From assembly GCA_963746605.1 (NCBI GenBank), contig CAVVCH010000052.1, positions 1 through 64,000 on the forward strand: 64,000 bases of DNA, in the 5' to 3' direction. The position numbers and the translations under genes were made by a program. The first letter of the stretch is position 1. Each line of letters opens with the position of its first letter. The notes under the pieces were generated by a model. That model made no database searches and was not told the origin of the DNA. It worked only from the letters and a program-made list of their open reading frames with translations. This document shows, one piece after another, positions 38,077 to 46,800 of this stretch. This stretch comes from CAVQSS01 sp963746605. Its GTDB lineage: Bacteria > Desulfobacterota > RBG-13-43-22.

Positions 38077-40872
38077 ATGGCTCAAGTAAAACTGATGATC
38101 GTCGAGGACGAATTTATCGTGGCAACCAATCTCCAGGCCGATCTGGAGGATCAGGGCTATGTGGTGGTGGGACAGGCCGACTCCGGCGAAGAGGCGCTGG
38201 CCCTCGCCGCCGATCGGAGACCGGACCTGGCCTTGATGGACATTCGGCTGAAAGGATCAATGGACGGGGTGGAGACCGCCTGGCGACTGCGTCAGGATCT
38301 GGATATCCCGGTCATCTTCTTGACAGCCTATGCCGACGAGAGGCAATTGGAAAGGGTTACCCTTTGTGAACCCCTGGGTTATCTGCAGAAACCCTACGAA
38401 CCGAGGGAACTGCGGGCGATCGTCGACATATCTCTATACCGGTTGATTATGGAGCGCCGCTTGAAAGAGAGCGAAAGTCGCCTCGATCTAGCGATCAAAG
38501 GGACCAACGCCGGGCTTTTGGATTGGCAGATACAAACCGATCGCATCGTGATCAACGAACGCTGGGCCGAGATCGTGGGCTATACGCGTGATCAGCTCGC
38601 TCCGGTCAGCACCCAAACCTGGGCGGAACTCTGCCACCCGGACGATCTGAAAAAATCCAATGAACGGCTGAAAAAACATTTTGCCGGTCAGACGGATTTC
38701 TACGAGTGTGAAATCCGGATGAAACACAAGGACGGCACCTGGATCTGGGTGCATAACCGCGGCCAAGTGGTGGAGAGGGACTTGGAAGGCAAGCCTGTCC
38801 GGCTGACCGGAACCCATGTTGATATCACAGACCGGAAGCATTTAGAAGAACTGGTTCGAGCCGAACGCAACCTGGGGATAATCTTGAGCCGGGCCCGTTC
38901 GCTTGCGGAAACCCTGGCAGGCTGCCTGGAAACGGCGATTCGCCTTTCGGGAATGGACAGCGGTGGCCTGTATCTGGTTAATGATACGGACGGAAGCCTT
39001 AACTTAGCCGTCCATCAAGGACTGTCGGTGGCCTTTAATCAACAGGCCGCCTGGTACTCCGCCGATTCAGAAAATGCGCGGTTGGTCACAAAAGGGGAGC
39101 CGATCTACTTTCCTCATCAAGAGATCAGCACCAAGGAGAAATTCTTGCCCGAGGCGGAAAGCCTCAGGGCACTAGGAATCATCCCGATCCAATATCAGGA
39201 CCGGGTGGTGGGCTGCCTGAATGTTGCTTCCCACCGCGCGGATCAGATCAGTGGGTTCTCCCGTCAGGCCCTGGAGAGGATAGCCTTGTTTAGCGGCTCC
39301 TTTATTGTCCAGGCCCGACAAGAAGAGAAACTCCGTCAAAGCCGGCAGGATCTGAAAACGCTTTTGAACACCATTCAGGACCTACTCTTTATTGTGGATC
39401 GGGAAGGGAACATCGTTCATTGCAATACCGCTGTCGGCGAGAGGCTGGGGTTTACTCGGGAGGAATTGATCGGTAAGACGGTTCTGACGGTCCATCCGGA
39501 AGAGCGGCACGAGGAGGCGAGAGACTTTCTTGCGGGCATGCTGGCCGGTGAAACCGAGAATTGCTCGGTTCCGCTTCAGACCAAAAGTGGCCGGCTCATT
39601 CCGGTAGAAACCAAAGTGAAAAAGGGTTGTTGGAGGGGACAGGAAGTGCTGATCGGGGTTACCCGGGACATCACCGAAAGGGTCCGGGCCGAGGAGGAGC
39701 GACTGGAATGGGAGCGGCGCCTGCTTTTGACCCAAAAACGGGAGAGCCTGGGCACTCTATCCGGGGCCGTGGCCCACCGCTTCAACAACCTGCTGGGGGC
39801 GCTGATGGGCAACCTGGAGCTGACCCTGGAGGATGTGGCCCCGGAATCCGGATTCCGGGAAAATCTGACCCAGGCCCTGAAGGCGGCGAATCAGGCGGCT
39901 GATCTCAGCCGATTGATGTTGACTTACGTGGGGCAATCGATGCCGGAAAAGAGCCGGATCGATCTTTCCCGGGAAGTGGAGCGGATCTTGCCTTTGATCG
40001 AGGCCTCGCTGCCCGGGAAGGTTTGCCTGACCAAGGCCTTGGCCCGGGACCTGCCCACCATCGAGGCCGATGCCAATTCTATCCGCCAAATCGCCGTCAA
40101 CCTGGCGGCCAATGCCTGGGAATCTTTAGGAGATAAAGGTGGTGAGGTGCGCCTGGCCACCGACGCGGCTTTTTTTGATGAGCCGTCTTTAAAACAAACC
40201 GCGGCGGGGGTCCCTTTGTCGGGAGGAATCTATGTCTATCTGGAGGTTCGCGATACCGGCAGTGGCATGACGGAGGACGTCCGGTCCAGGATGTTCGATC
40301 CCTTTTTTTCCACCAAGTTTCCCGGTCGGGGACTAGGTCTTTCCACGGTTTGGGGATTGGTCCGTTCATTCCGCGGGGGGATTGCGGTCGTTTCCGAACC
40401 GGGTCAGGGGACCCGTATCCAGGTGCTGTTGCCCTCCTCGGGCGCGGGGGAAAGCTCCGCACCGCCGAATTCCGAAATGGAAGCCCAGGATGAAGCCTGG
40501 CAAGGGAGTGGAACGATTCTGCTGGTTGAAGACGAGGAAATGGTTCGGAGGATGACCCAGTCTATGCTGAGCAGGCTGGGCTATCGGGTGCTGGCGGTCA
40601 AAGACGGCAAGGAGGCACTAGTACTTTTTCGGGCCCAGGCGGGGGAAATCGATGGGGTCCTAAGCGACCTGACCATGCCCGGGCTGAGCGGATGGGAGGT
40701 TTTGGAGGGCGTTCGGGCCTTAAAACCCGGAGTGCCCGTTATCCTAGCCAGCGGCTATGAAGAGGCCCAGGTAAGGGATGAGACCCGGAAGGAGCAGCCC
40801 CAGGTTTTTCTACATAAACCCTATTCACTGACGGGACTTCAAGCGGCTCTGAAAAAGATGCTGGAGTTGTAA
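38077..40872 (+). CDS. REC-PAS-GAF-PAS-histidine kinase-REC hybrid protein
   Basis: About 931 residues from the ATG at 38077 (the frame is open to 38056, overlapping the previous stop). The N-terminal receiver (IVEDEFIVATNL, LALMDIRLKG, KPYEP) resembles regulators paired with HisKA_2 kinases. PAS (about 130-260), GAF (270-430) and PAS (435-550) follow. The kinase has AVAHRFNNLLGALMGNLE with the phosphoacceptor His, LAANAWESL and DTGSGM, FFSTKFPGRGLGLS, and a C-terminal receiver (VEDEEMV, LSDLTMPGLSG, HKPYS). Receivers at both ends suggest that it integrates the upstream kinase with a further relay. Confidence 0.91.
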   Translation: MAQVKLMIVEDEFIVATNLQADLEDQGYVVVGQADSGEEALALAADRRPDLALMDIRLKGSMDGVETAWRLRQDLDIPVIFLTAYADERQLERVTLCEPLGYLQKPYEPRELRAIVDISLYRLIMERRLKESESRLDLAIKGTNAGLLDWQIQTDRIVINERWAEIVGYTRDQLAPVSTQTWAELCHPDDLKKSNERLKKHFAGQTDFYECEIRMKHKDGTWIWVHNRGQVVERDLEGKPVRLTGTHVDITDRKHLEELVRAERNLGIILSRARSLAETLAGCLETAIRLSGMDSGGLYLVNDTDGSLNLAVHQGLSVAFNQQAAWYSADSENARLVTKGEPIYFPHQEISTKEKFLPEAESLRALGIIPIQYQDRVVGCLNVASHRADQISGFSRQALERIALFSGSFIVQARQEEKLRQSRQDLKTLLNTIQDLLFIVDREGNIVHCNTAVGERLGFTREELIGKTVLTVHPEERHEEARDFLAGMLAGETENCSVPLQTKSGRLIPVETKVKKGCWRGQEVLIGVTRDITERVRAEEERLEWERRLLLTQKRESLGTLSGAVAHRFNNLLGALMGNLELTLEDVAPESGFRENLTQALKAANQAADLSRLMLTYVGQSMPEKSRIDLSREVERILPLIEASLPGKVCLTKALARDLPTIEADANSIRQIAVNLAANAWESLGDKGGEVRLATDAAFFDEPSLKQTAAGVPLSGGIYVYLEVRDTGSGMTEDVRSRMFDPFFSTKFPGRGLGLSTVWGLVRSFRGGIAVVSEPGQGTRIQVLLPSSGAGESSAPPNSEMEAQDEAWQGSGTILLVEDEEMVRRMTQSMLSRLGYRVLAVKDGKEALVLFRAQAGEIDGVLSDLTMPGLSGWEVLEGVRALKPGVPVILASGYEEAQVRDETRKEQPQVFLHKPYSLTGLQAALKKMLEL

Positions 40873-40884
40873 CGAATTTGAATT

Positions 40885-41283
40885 TCATTCCCTTCGGCTG
40901 AGGTAGTCTCCGATTTTCCGGTCTTCCAGGGAGGTGTGGGAAACGAACCAATCCATCAGGAATTGAATCAGCGAATCCACGTCTTCCGAACCGGCCTGAT
41001 AGTCTTTTACTTTTCGACTGAGGGCCTCCAGCAGTTTTTGGTGCTCGGCTTCTTGCCGATAAAGATCGGGGTATTTGAGCAGAACCATGATGTTTTCTTC
41101 GCTGACAAAGTGGTAAGCCGCGTAGGCGCCCAGTTCATGAAGATAACGGGAGATCAGAGCCGGGGGATCCCCCTTCCCATGGAGTATATTCAAGCGGTTG
41201 ATCAGCTTCAAGAAGTCCTTATGCTGCTGATCAATTTCCTCTACCCCGACCGAATACGTTTCTTTCCAGCCGAATTCACTCAT
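40885..41283 (-). CDS. Bacteriohemerythrin
   Basis: 132 residues from the ATG at 41283, which has a strong GGAGGT site; the frame is open further upstream but that is not coding-like. The diiron ligands are in order: W-x5-VGVEEIDQQHKDF (His), HELGAYAAYHFVSEENIM (His, His-x3-Glu), EHQKLLEAL (His) and SHTSLEDRKIGDY (His, Asp). It binds O2 reversibly and is common in anaerobes and microaerophiles for oxygen sensing, storage or delivery. Convergent with the hybrid kinase; divergent from mraZ. Confidence 0.94.
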   Translation of the reverse strand: MSEFGWKETYSVGVEEIDQQHKDFLKLINRLNILHGKGDPPALISRYLHELGAYAAYHFVSEENIMVLLKYPDLYRQEAEHQKLLEALSRKVKDYQAGSEDVDSLIQFLMDWFVSHTSLEDRKIGDYLSRRE

Positions 41284-41448
41284 ATTCCACCTCCCCCCGG
41301 ACTTCCCAGTATATCTAATCCTCCGGCAATCAACAAGCAATAATCGGTCTTCTTCTTTCCTTGTCTTTACAGACCCACCGTCCCCCCGCTTCCCTCGCTC
41401 CATAATCCAAAACTTTTAAAAATTTCCAACAACTATCTCTCTTTTTCC

Positions 41449-41476
41449 TTGACAAGGCCTCTATTTCTTCTATATT
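41449..41476 (+). promoter_or_regulatory. Putative sigma-70 promoter of the dcw cluster
   Basis: TTGACA at 41449-41454, 16-bp spacer, TATATT at 41471-41476, about 65 bp before mraZ. The MraZ repeats begin around the expected start of transcription. Confidence 0.65.
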
Positions 41477-41484
41477 GGATAGAA

Positions 41485-41508
41485 GTGGGGAATCGTGGGG
41501 AATTGTGT
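41485..41508 (+). promoter_or_regulatory. MraZ-box direct repeats
   Basis: GTGGGGAATC, GTGGGGAATT and a partial third copy GTGT repeat with a 10-bp period immediately after the promoter. MraZ is known to bind tandem TGGG-type repeats with about 5-bp gaps in front of its own gene and to repress the operon, so autoregulation is expected here. Confidence 0.8.
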
Positions 41509-41539
41509 AGTAATTTTCCACCTGAGTGGAGGTTGAGGA

Positions 41540-41980
41540 TTGTTTCGAGGACGTTCGCTTCATTTGATCGATCAAAAAGGCCGTTTGAATATCCCGACCC
41601 GCTTTCGTGAAATTTTGAAGGCCAAAGGGGATGGCCGTTTAATAGTCACCAACTGGGAGGATTGTCTGGCGGCCTATTCCTATGAGGAATGGCAGCGAAT
41701 CGAAGACAAGATGAGCCAATTGTCGCTGGTGGACCGGGATATTAGAGCTTTTAAACGTTTCTTCATCTCCGGGGCCTGTGAATGCAGTCTGGACAGCCAA
41801 AGTCGGATCCTGATCCCGCCGGCCTTGCGGGAATTTGCCGGCTTGGAGAAGGAAGTCGTATTGGCCGGGCAATTAAAGTATTTTGAAATTTGGGACAAGA
41901 TAAAAATCGAGGAAGAGCTACAAAGGGTCCAAACCAATTTGCCGGCCTTGGAAAGCAAAATTGCCGCGCTGGGGCTGTAA
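41540..41980 (+). CDS. mraZ: Transcriptional regulator MraZ
   Basis: 146 residues, the usual length, starting at TTG. The N-terminus reads FRGRSLHLIDQKGRLNIPTRFRE and a second SpoVT/AbrB-like half reads ISGACECSLDSQSRILIPPALREFAGL, so both swapped-hairpin domains are present. MraZ forms a ring oligomer and binds repeats in its own promoter, found here at 41485-41508. First gene of the dcw cluster. The rsmH frame overlaps its 3' end. Confidence 0.95.
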   Translation: MFRGRSLHLIDQKGRLNIPTRFREILKAKGDGRLIVTNWEDCLAAYSYEEWQRIEDKMSQLSLVDRDIRAFKRFFISGACECSLDSQSRILIPPALREFAGLEKEVVLAGQLKYFEIWDKIKIEEELQRVQTNLPALESKIAALGL

Positions 41981-42939
41981 GAAAGACTATCGAAGCGCAA
42001 GTCCATCAACCGGTCTTAGTCAACGAGGTTCTCGGCTATCTTCCCCGTGGAGAGGGGAAGATTATCGTGGATGGCACCGTAGGCACGGGAGGGCACACCT
42101 TGGCCATCTTACAGCATTTTCCCGAGTCCACCCGCGTTTTGGGGATCGACCGCGACCCCGAGAGTTTAGAATTCGCCCGGGAGCGTCTGAAGTCTTTCGC
42201 CGAGCGAGTGACCCTGGTCCAGGGGCCCTTTGGAGAACTGCCGAGACTCTGTTCCCAGGCTGGTATAGGTCAGGTGGATGGGATTTTATTGGACTTGGGG
42301 TTTTCCTCCTATCAGTTGGCTGCTGCCGGACGGGGATTCAGTTTCCAGCGGTCGGATCCATTGGATATGCGCCTGAATCAAACCCAGGGCCAAACCGCCT
42401 TGGATTGGTTGAATCACCTGGATGAGCGCACCTTGGCCGACCGTTTGTTTGAATATGGGGAGGAACGCCGTTCCCGCCGGATTGCCCGAGAAATCATTTC
42501 CGCCCGCCGGCGGCACTCCCTGGAAAATACCCAGGATTTGGTGGACGCCGTCCTTCGTGCCATCCCGCCCCGTTGGCGGGAGAAGCGCCTGCATCCGGCG
42601 ACCCGCACTTTTCAAGCCCTTCGCATTTTGGTCAACGATGAGCTTAACCAATTGCGTCAGTTTCTAGAAGGCTTTGTTCGCCTCTTGTCGGCCGGGGGCC
42701 GTGTCTGTTTGATTGCCTATCATTCCCTGGAAGACCGTCTGATCAAGCAGGCTTTCCAATCTCTGGAAAAAGGGTTCAACCCTTTTGAAGAATCCGCCGG
42801 CGCGGCCGTCAGGTCGCTTCTTCCCTTTCGAAGGCTGACTAAAAAACCGGTTACCCCCAGCCGGGAGGAAGTCGTAAAGAACCCTCGGGCCCGGGGGGCA
42901 AAACTCAGAGTAGGGGAACGAACCGAATTATTCCGATGA
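41890..42939 (+). CDS. rsmH: 16S rRNA (cytosine-1402-N4)-methyltransferase RsmH
   Basis: SAM-dependent methyltransferase acting on C1402 of 16S rRNA. The conserved start HQPVLVNEVLGYL appears at about residue 39, then DGTVGTGGHTLAIL, DLGFSSYQL and RTFQALRILVNDELNQL, and the C-terminal ISYHSLEDR-like IAYHSLEDRLIK. The start is a puzzle: the only ordinary start codon in frame is a TTG at 41890, inside mraZ, giving a 91-bp overlap and a 38-residue extension. The real start may be a rare codon near 41989, or an indel may have removed it. The ftsL gene overlaps its stop by 4 bp. Confidence 0.93.
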   Translation: MGQDKNRGRATKGPNQFAGLGKQNCRAGAVRKTIEAQVHQPVLVNEVLGYLPRGEGKIIVDGTVGTGGHTLAILQHFPESTRVLGIDRDPESLEFARERLKSFAERVTLVQGPFGELPRLCSQAGIGQVDGILLDLGFSSYQLAAAGRGFSFQRSDPLDMRLNQTQGQTALDWLNHLDERTLADRLFEYGEERRSRRIAREIISARRRHSLENTQDLVDAVLRAIPPRWREKRLHPATRTFQALRILVNDELNQLRQFLEGFVRLLSAGGRVCLIAYHSLEDRLIKQAFQSLEKGFNPFEESAGAAVRSLLPFRRLTKKPVTPSREEVVKNPRARGAKLRVGERTELFR

Positions 42940-43268
42940 AATCCATTCTCAAGCCCCAGCCCCATACCCGGAAAAAGCGCACCCAGGAACCAGGTCGGGT
43001 CATTCCACCCGCTATAAAATATGCCCTCCCGCTGGCTCTCATTCTGGTGTCCGGGATATTATTCTATGTCTGGCTTCAAGTTCAAATGGTGGGGCTGAGC
43101 TACGATATTTCCAAGGCCCAGAATCAAAGAAAGGAACTGGTGGAGATCAACAAAAAACTGCGCATCCAATGGGCCAGCCTGAGATCACCGGACCGTATTG
43201 AACAGATTGCCTTAAATCAATTGGGCCTGAGGCCCCCGGAACGGGGACAAATCGAGATCCTCCCATGA
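42936..43268 (+). CDS. ftsL: Cell division protein FtsL
   Basis: 110 residues, bitopic: basic cytoplasmic tail, one transmembrane helix at about 28-50 and a periplasmic coiled coil (LSYDISKAQNQRKELVEINKKL) ending RSPDRIEQIALNQLGL. Both the size and the position between rsmH and ftsI fit FtsL, which with FtsB and FtsQ activates FtsWI. Its sequence is poorly conserved, as usual for FtsL, so the call leans on context. Overlaps its neighbours by 4 bp at each end. Confidence 0.88.
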   Translation: MKSILKPQPHTRKKRTQEPGRVIPPAIKYALPLALILVSGILFYVWLQVQMVGLSYDISKAQNQRKELVEINKKLRIQWASLRSPDRIEQIALNQLGLRPPERGQIEILP

Positions 43269-45247
43269 GCGCTCCAGACTTCAAATGGATCCGTTTTCGC
43301 CTTTACCTGATTATGGGGTTGGGGTGTTTTCTATTTACGGTCGTGGTTCTCCGGGCCGGTCAACTGCAGCTTTTAGAGGGCGCCCGTTTGACGAAATATG
43401 CCGATCGAGAATTCCGCAAGCAAATTCCACGAACCCATAAAAGGGGGATCATCTTCGATCGCCATCGTAATGAATTGGCGTTAACGGTGGAGATGGAATC
43501 CATTTTTGTGCATCCGAAAGAGGTGGCCGACCCGGAGTTGGTTTCCCGGAGGCTTTCGCCCGCCTTGGGCCTGGATCGGAAGCGGCTCCTGTCTCAAATG
43601 GCTCAGGGAAGGCCCTTTTTATTTTTGAAAAGACGGGCAACCCCGGATCAGTGCGAAGCGGTGCGGGCCCAGGGTTTATCGGGGGTGGCCTTTACCAAGG
43701 AGGCCCAACGCTTCTATCCCTATTTGGATCTAGCCTGCCACGTGATCGGCATGGTGGGTTCCGATCCCGACGGACTGGAAGGCATCGAACGTCAATATAA
43801 TGGATACCTTAAAAGTCCTTACCTCTATGAACCCAGCGTCCGGGATGCCTTGGGACGCACCCTCTATCTTAAAGACGTGGAGGCCGTCCAGGAGAACGAA
43901 GGGCACAGCCTCATTTTAACGCTGGATAAGAATATTCAATACTTGGCAGAAAAAGAGTTGAAAAAAGGGGTCGCCAAGGCTCAGGCCAAGGGCGGTATGG
44001 CCGTTGTCCTCAACCCCAAGACCGGGGAGATCCTGGCCCTGGCCAACCAGCCCGCCTACAATTTAAATGCCGCCAAGAGTTTCCCCCTGCACTTCCGTCG
44101 AAACCAGGTTGTCACCGATACCTTTGAGCCCGGCTCCACCTTCAAGACCTTTCTCTTGGCGGCCGCTTTGGAAGAGAAAAAGTTCAATACCAACGAAATG
44201 ATCTTCTGTGAAAACGGGGCCTATCGCGTCGGATCCCATGTTATTCACGATGCACACAAACACGGTTGGCTTTCTTTTGCCGATGTGCTCAAAGTATCGA
44301 GCAATATCGGGGCCACCAAAATCGGCCGGAAAGTGGGGCCGAAGACCTTTTACTCGTACATCAAAAAATTCGGATTCGGCGCCCTCACCCACATCGACCT
44401 GCCGGGCGAAGCCCCCGGCTTAGTCTGGCCCTATCAGCGCTGGGGTGAAATCGAAGCCTCCAATATCTGTTTCGGACAGGGCATTTCCATATCGGCCCTG
44501 CAACTGACCGCTGCCTTGGGCGCTATCGCCAACGACGGCCGGTTAATGAAACCTTACCTGGTTTCCCAAGTCTTGGATCAGAAAGGACAGCCGGCCAAGA
44601 CCTTTGTCCCTCAACCGGTTCGACAGGTCTTGTCGCCGGAAACCGCCCGATTGATGCGGCAATTACTCGTCAGGGTCACGGAAGCGGGGGGAACGGCTCC
44701 CCAGGCGGCTATTGAAGGGGTTCCCGTGGGGGGTAAGACCGGCACGGCCCAAAAAGTGGCTCCCGAAACCAAGCGGTATGCGTCGGGTAAGTATGTATCC
44801 ACCTTCACGGGTTTTTTGCCAGCCGAAGATCCGGCTCTGGTCATCTTGGTCGTCATCGATGAACCGAAAGGGAGTCATTACGGCGGGGTCGTGGCGGGGC
44901 CGGTTTTCAAAGGAATTGCCGAACAATCATTGCCGCTGATCGGCATCAAACGCCTTACTCCGGGTGGTCCAGCCGCACCGGTGATCGAAAAATCCGATCC
45001 CACGCCCTGGGTGATGGCCCAGCGGGCGTTGGAGCAGGGGTCATTCCAGGAGGAACCCCAGGTCAAAAATCAATTGATGCCCGATTTGCGGGGATTGAGT
45101 ATGCGCAAGGCCGCGGAGGTTTTAAAAAATTATCCGCTCGAGCCAATTCTGGAAGGGAGTGGGAAAGCGGTCGCTCAAAAGCCTTTACCGGGGACGGCCA
45201 TAACGCAGGGAACCCGGTGTCAGGTGCAATTTCGTCCTTTTCTTTAA
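43265..45247 (+). CDS. ftsI: Division transpeptidase FtsI (PBP3) with a C-terminal PASTA domain
   Basis: 660 residues, class B penicillin-binding protein. One N-terminal membrane anchor (about 14-34), a dimerisation domain starting RGIIFDRHRNELAL, then the transpeptidase with active-site Ser in GSTFK, the SSN motif in VSSNIGATK and KTG in GGKTGTAQK. One PASTA-like domain closes the protein (LMPDLRGLSMRKAAEVL). It crosslinks septal peptidoglycan with FtsW. Overlaps the ftsL stop by 4 bp. Confidence 0.95.
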   Translation: MSAPDFKWIRFRLYLIMGLGCFLFTVVVLRAGQLQLLEGARLTKYADREFRKQIPRTHKRGIIFDRHRNELALTVEMESIFVHPKEVADPELVSRRLSPALGLDRKRLLSQMAQGRPFLFLKRRATPDQCEAVRAQGLSGVAFTKEAQRFYPYLDLACHVIGMVGSDPDGLEGIERQYNGYLKSPYLYEPSVRDALGRTLYLKDVEAVQENEGHSLILTLDKNIQYLAEKELKKGVAKAQAKGGMAVVLNPKTGEILALANQPAYNLNAAKSFPLHFRRNQVVTDTFEPGSTFKTFLLAAALEEKKFNTNEMIFCENGAYRVGSHVIHDAHKHGWLSFADVLKVSSNIGATKIGRKVGPKTFYSYIKKFGFGALTHIDLPGEAPGLVWPYQRWGEIEASNICFGQGISISALQLTAALGAIANDGRLMKPYLVSQVLDQKGQPAKTFVPQPVRQVLSPETARLMRQLLVRVTEAGGTAPQAAIEGVPVGGKTGTAQKVAPETKRYASGKYVSTFTGFLPAEDPALVILVVIDEPKGSHYGGVVAGPVFKGIAEQSLPLIGIKRLTPGGPAAPVIEKSDPTPWVMAQRALEQGSFQEEPQVKNQLMPDLRGLSMRKAAEVLKNYPLEPILEGSGKAVAQKPLPGTAITQGTRCQVQFRPFL

Positions 45248-45273
45248 AGTCCAATATCAAACAGGTTCCTAAT

Positions 45274-46800
45274 TTGCAATTATTGAAACTCATCAACGGA
45301 CTGGCCCGAGTCTCGGTGCAGGGTCCCCTTGACCTGGAAATCACCGGGATCGCCTACGACTCGCGGAAGGTCGTTCCCGGGGCCCTTTTTGTGGCCGTTT
45401 CCGGGCATCGACAGGACGGTCATCGGTTTGTCGATCAGGCCCTGGCACAAGGGGCCGTGGCCCTGGTGGCCGAACGGGAACTTCCCCAGGTACCGGCACC
45501 GGTTGCTCGAATCACCGTACCTGACAGCCGGGAGGCCCTAGCCCATTTAGCCGCCGCCTTTTATGATTATCCGGCCAAAAAACTGCGTCTGATCGGGATT
45601 ACCGGGACCAACGGCAAGACCACCACTGCCTATCTGCTGGAATCGATCCTGAAGGCCTCGGCGATCCGGGTCGGCGTGCTGGGGACCATCGAATACCGGA
45701 TCGGGTCCCAGGTCTGGCCGGCCCCGGTTACTACCCCGGAATCACTCGACCTGCAGTATTACCTTTCCGAGATGGTGCGGGAAGGCGTCACCCACGCGGT
45801 CATGGAGGTCTCCTCTCATGCCCTCGAACAGGGCCGCTGCCGGGGCCTGAACTTTGACGTGGGGGTGTTTACCAACCTGACCCAGGATCATCTGGACTAC
45901 CATCAAAATATGGAGGCCTATTACCAGGCCAAGGCCAAGCTGTTCTTTCATTACCTGGGCAAAACGGACTTTAATCCGGGGATCAGGGCTATCATCAACC
46001 GGGATGACCCTTTCGGAGAAAGACTTTGGGCGGAAGCCACGGTCTCCAAAATTGACTACGGGATGGAAAAAGATACGGCCTATCGTCCTTTATCCATACA
46101 CTCCGATTTTCAGGGAACTCAGGCCCAAATCCAAACCCCTCAGGGACTCTTTGACGTGGCTTCGCCATTGATCGGCCGGCACAATGTTTATAATTTCTTA
46201 GCCGCTTGGGCGGTTGGAGAAGCCCTCTATTTGCCGCCTGAGCGGCTTAAGGAGGGGATCCAATCCCTATACAACGTTCCCGGACGCATGGAGACGGTGC
46301 CTAATTCGAGAGGCCTGTTCATTCTGGTGGACTATGCCCACACCCCCGAGGCCTTGCGTTTTGCCCTTACATCGCTCAGAGAATTGACCCCGAAAAAAGT
46401 AATTACGGTCTTTGGCTGCGGCGGCGACCGCGATGCCACCAAGCGGCCCCATATGGGACAGATTGCCTGTGAATTTAGTCAATTGGTGATTATCACCTCG
46501 GACAATCCGCGGTCCGAAGACCCGTTGGAAATCATCGCCGCTATTGAAGTCGGGGTCAGGGAACAAAAAAGGCGCCGCTATGACCCCGCCGCCTTGAATC
46601 GGATTCCGGATCAACCCGGATATGTCGTCATTCCTGACCGCCGGCAGGCCATTCAACAGGCGGTTCATTGGGCCGGCCTCGGAGAAGTGATCTTGATCGC
46701 CGGGAAGGGGCATGAACATGTTCAACTGATAGGGGATCAGACCCTCTCTTTTGACGATCGCCAGGAGGCCCTGAAGGCCATGGAGGCTCTTCGTGTTTAA
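45274..46800 (+). CDS. murE: UDP-MurNAc-tripeptide ligase MurE (meso-DAP type)
   Basis: Adds the third amino acid to the precursor. The ATP loop is GITGTNGKTTTAYLLESIL, the carbamylated-Lys region reads VSSHALEQGR, and the meso-diaminopimelate signature DNPR is present in TSDNPRSEDP, so it is the DAP-type enzyme. The frame is open to a GTG at 45217, inside ftsI; the TTG at 45274 gives the usual N-terminus QLLKLINGL. About 508 residues. The murF GTG overlaps its stop. Confidence 0.94.
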   Translation: MQLLKLINGLARVSVQGPLDLEITGIAYDSRKVVPGALFVAVSGHRQDGHRFVDQALAQGAVALVAERELPQVPAPVARITVPDSREALAHLAAAFYDYPAKKLRLIGITGTNGKTTTAYLLESILKASAIRVGVLGTIEYRIGSQVWPAPVTTPESLDLQYYLSEMVREGVTHAVMEVSSHALEQGRCRGLNFDVGVFTNLTQDHLDYHQNMEAYYQAKAKLFFHYLGKTDFNPGIRAIINRDDPFGERLWAEATVSKIDYGMEKDTAYRPLSIHSDFQGTQAQIQTPQGLFDVASPLIGRHNVYNFLAAWAVGEALYLPPERLKEGIQSLYNVPGRMETVPNSRGLFILVDYAHTPEALRFALTSLRELTPKKVITVFGCGGDRDATKRPHMGQIACEFSQLVIITSDNPRSEDPLEIIAAIEVGVREQKRRRYDPAALNRIPDQPGYVVIPDRRQAIQQAVHWAGLGEVILIAGKGHEHVQLIGDQTLSFDDRQEALKAMEALRV

